A stretch of DNA of 7,408 nt from Coprococcus sp. (GTDB taxonomy: Bacteria > Bacillota > Clostridia > Lachnospirales > Lachnospiraceae). The position numbers were made by a program, and so were the translations under genes. Within the stretch, counting starts at the first letter, position 1. Each line of letters begins with the position of its first letter. The notes under the pieces were generated by a model, which was given only the letters and a program-made list of their open reading frames with translations, had not been told where the DNA came from and ran no database searches. The DNA is taken from positions 1 to 7,408 of the forward strand of contig JAEDGN010000085.1 of NCBI GenBank assembly GCA_016297495.1. The letters are read 5' to 3'. Positions 6,212 to 7,408 of the stretch are shown here, one piece after another.

Positions 6212-7156
6212 CTAACGCATAATGATATAGGCTGTATAGACTGCATACAGGATGAGCATGATGATTCCTTCACCACGGCCAAGTTTCTTTTTGCTCCAGC
6301 AGAAGAGAAGAACAAGGCAGCTGAACAGGATCAGCAATATACAGTCATAGATAGCTGTTGGATTAAGCGGTACCGGATTGATGCTGGTGGAAATACCGAG
6401 GATCATCAGTATATTAAACAGGTTGGAGCCTACGACGTTACCGATGGCCAGATCATTTTCTCCTTTTCTGGAGGCGACAACAGAGGTGACAAGCTCCGGC
6501 AGAGAGGTGCCGAAAGCAACAATGGTCAATCCGATCAACGTTTCGGACAGGCCAAAGGAAGCCGCGATGGCAGATGCACTGTCCACAACAAAATCACCGC
6601 CAAAGACAATCATGATACAGCCGATGATGACCAGAGCAACGCTCCTGAAAGGAGAGAGAATATTTTCCATAGGATCTTCTTCTGCTTCACTCCTGGACTT
6701 CAGGGCCCCTCGTACCTGCATGACGATATACAAAATAAAGAGGACAAGAAGAACGATACCTTCCATACGGGCTATTTCAAGATTATCTGAACCAAATAAA
6801 CTGAAAACAAGGAGAAGTCCTGCGGCAAAAATGGAAAATGGAAATTCGCGTTTCAGGATACCGGCATTGACCGGAATAGCGGCTACGGCTGCACAGGCGC
6901 CTGTTACAACCATCAAATTAAAAATATTGGAGCCCAGTACATTGCTGATGGCAATTTCATTCTGGCCCTGCATGGCGGCAGAGAAGCTGACGGACAATTC
7001 CGGAGCACTTGTTCCAAAAGCAACAATAGTCAGGCCGATAATAGCACTTGGTACACGGAGCAGCTTGGCAATGGATGAGCTGCCGTCAACGAAAAAATCC
7101 GCACCCTTGATCAGAAGAATAAAACCAATGATTAATACAACATACGTAAGTATCAT
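6212..7156 (-). CDS. CaCA-family cation exchanger (YrbG/NCX-like), probable Mn2+ or Ca2+ exporter
   Basis: This 314-residue membrane protein belongs to the Ca2+:cation antiporter family and is annotated as calcium/sodium antiporter in most genomes. It shows the family's internal duplication. The alpha-1 repeat has GADFFVDG (18-25), GLTIVAFGTSAPE (41-53) and SNVLGSNIFN (71-80); the alpha-2 repeat has GGDFVVD (186-192), GLTIVAFGTSLPE (209-221) and GNVVGSNLFN (239-248). By alignment from memory with NCX_Mj, E53, N80 and E221 match E54, N81 and E213, while N248 sits where NCX_Mj has D240. A charged cytosolic loop (about 149-170) joins the halves. The ribosome binding site AAAGGGTGA lies about six bases before the ATG. 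A yybP-ykoY manganese riboswitch controls it, so the physiological substrate is more likely Mn2+ than Ca2+; that is inference from context. Confidence 0.92.
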   Translation of the reverse strand: MILTYVVLIIGFILLIKGADFFVDGSSSIAKLLRVPSAIIGLTIVAFGTSAPELSVSFSAAMQGQNEIAISNVLGSNIFNLMVVTGACAAVAAIPVNAGILKREFPFSIFAAGLLLVFSLFGSDNLEIARMEGIVLLVLFILYIVMQVRGALKSRSEAEEDPMENILSPFRSVALVIIGCIMIVFGGDFVVDSASAIAASFGLSETLIGLTIVAFGTSLPELVTSVVASRKGENDLAIGNVVGSNLFNILMILGISTSINPVPLNPTAIYDCILLILFSCLVLLFCWSKKKLGRGEGIIMLILYAVYTAYIIMR

Positions 7157-7191
7157 AGAAAATCACCCTTTACTTTTTCATAATAGTTTGC

Positions 7192-7239
7192 AAAAAAATA
7201 AGACTTATTATTGCATAAAAACAAAGCAATAAAAGTCTT
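7192..7239 (-). terminator. riboswitch expression platform: intrinsic terminator before the exchanger
   Basis: On the minus strand AAGACTTTTATTGC (7239-7226) pairs with GCAATAA-T-AAGTCTT (7214-7200), forming 14 base pairs with one bulged T (7207) and an 11-base loop. It is followed by A and seven T (7198-7192). Its 5' arm contains the 3' strand of riboswitch helix P1 and part of the conserved L3 sequence. Terminator and ligand-bound aptamer therefore cannot coexist. Confidence 0.93.
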
Positions 7240-7348
7240 GCTATCGGGATATCTGCCGGGTATACATGCGTTCTATACTGAAGCTGTATACCGTGTATTG
7301 ACGAACAGATACAACATCCGTCAGGATGCTAGCTACTCCCCTTTATTG
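7227..7348 (-). ncRNA. yybP-ykoY manganese riboswitch
   Basis: The minus-strand RNA starts with P1 CAAUAAAGG (7348-7340), which pairs over nine positions (one G-U) with CUUUUAUUG (7235-7227). The conserved L1 sequence GGGGAGUAG is at 7341-7333 and the L3 sequence GCAAGAC at 7241-7235. Between them are the P2-like hairpin AGCAUCC-UGAC-GGAUGUU (7330-7313) and a longer arm with UAUCUG/CAGAUA and GGUAUAC/GUAUACC pairings. This matches the known class, in which L1 and L3 dock and a conserved L3 adenosine helps coordinate Mn2+. Binding should stabilise P1, block the overlapping terminator and switch the exchanger gene on. Recognition is by eye, without a covariance-model search. Confidence 0.9.
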
Positions 7349-7353
7349 TCTTC

Positions 7354-7382
7354 AGTATATCTGCGATACAGGAAAATGTCAA
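7354..7382 (-). promoter_or_regulatory. promoter of the riboswitch-exchanger transcript
   Basis: On the minus strand a perfect -35 TTGACA (7377-7382) and a -10 TATACT (7354-7359) are separated by 17 bases. The predicted start near 7347 coincides with the first bases of riboswitch helix P1. The RNA would therefore begin with the aptamer, and the leader would be about 190 nt long. Confidence 0.9.
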
Positions 7383-7408
7383 CCCGAAAATTGAAGGCTG
7401 AGCATATT

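Noticed and set aside
6378..7232. Plus-strand reading frame of 284 codons opposite the exchanger
   Set aside because: It is antisense to a well-supported CaCA gene, runs into the riboswitch terminator, and its product has no recognisable domain. It is a shadow of the real gene.
1..7408. Mobile elements, CRISPR arrays, phage or defence genes
   Set aside because: No transposase or integrase motifs, no regularly spaced repeats, and all five main genes are intact housekeeping or transport genes.

Overview
The window looks like ordinary chromosome from a low-to-mid GC Gram-positive anaerobe, most likely class Clostridia and probably Lachnospiraceae. The reasons are strong AGGAGG ribosome binding sites, consensus sigma-A-type promoters, a pyrK-pyrD pair encoding an NAD-linked class 1B dihydroorotate dehydrogenase, and a tRNA 5' half resembling clostridial tRNA-Gly. 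The family is my inference from recognition, not from a search. I see no mobile element, CRISPR array or defence gene.

Layout from left to right. Positions 1-31 hold the 5' half of a tRNA on the minus strand, with its own promoter. Next comes a minus-strand ammonium transporter gene (amt) with its terminator, preceded by a leader of about 145 nt that carries its own intrinsic terminator and candidate antiterminator hairpins. A divergent plus-strand operon, pyrF-pyrK-pyrD, encodes part of de novo pyrimidine synthesis and ends at a bidirectional terminator. That terminator is shared with a convergent minus-strand AGCS-family sodium:amino acid symporter. The last gene, also on the minus strand, is a CaCA-family cation exchanger. 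Its leader contains a yybP-ykoY (manganese) riboswitch whose closing stem overlaps a strong intrinsic terminator.

The genes serve uptake and homeostasis (ammonium, amino acid, divalent cation) plus UMP synthesis. The most interesting content is cis-regulatory RNA. The amt leader has a terminator that competes with a small hairpin, and an upstream hairpin with an AGCGAU hexaloop, which suggests ANTAR-protein antitermination. The exchanger has a near-complete Mn2+ ON-switch, which implies that this 'Ca2+/Na+' exchanger really exports Mn2+. The AGCS symporter has a less certain structured leader. I did not find a wholly new multi-gene system here.
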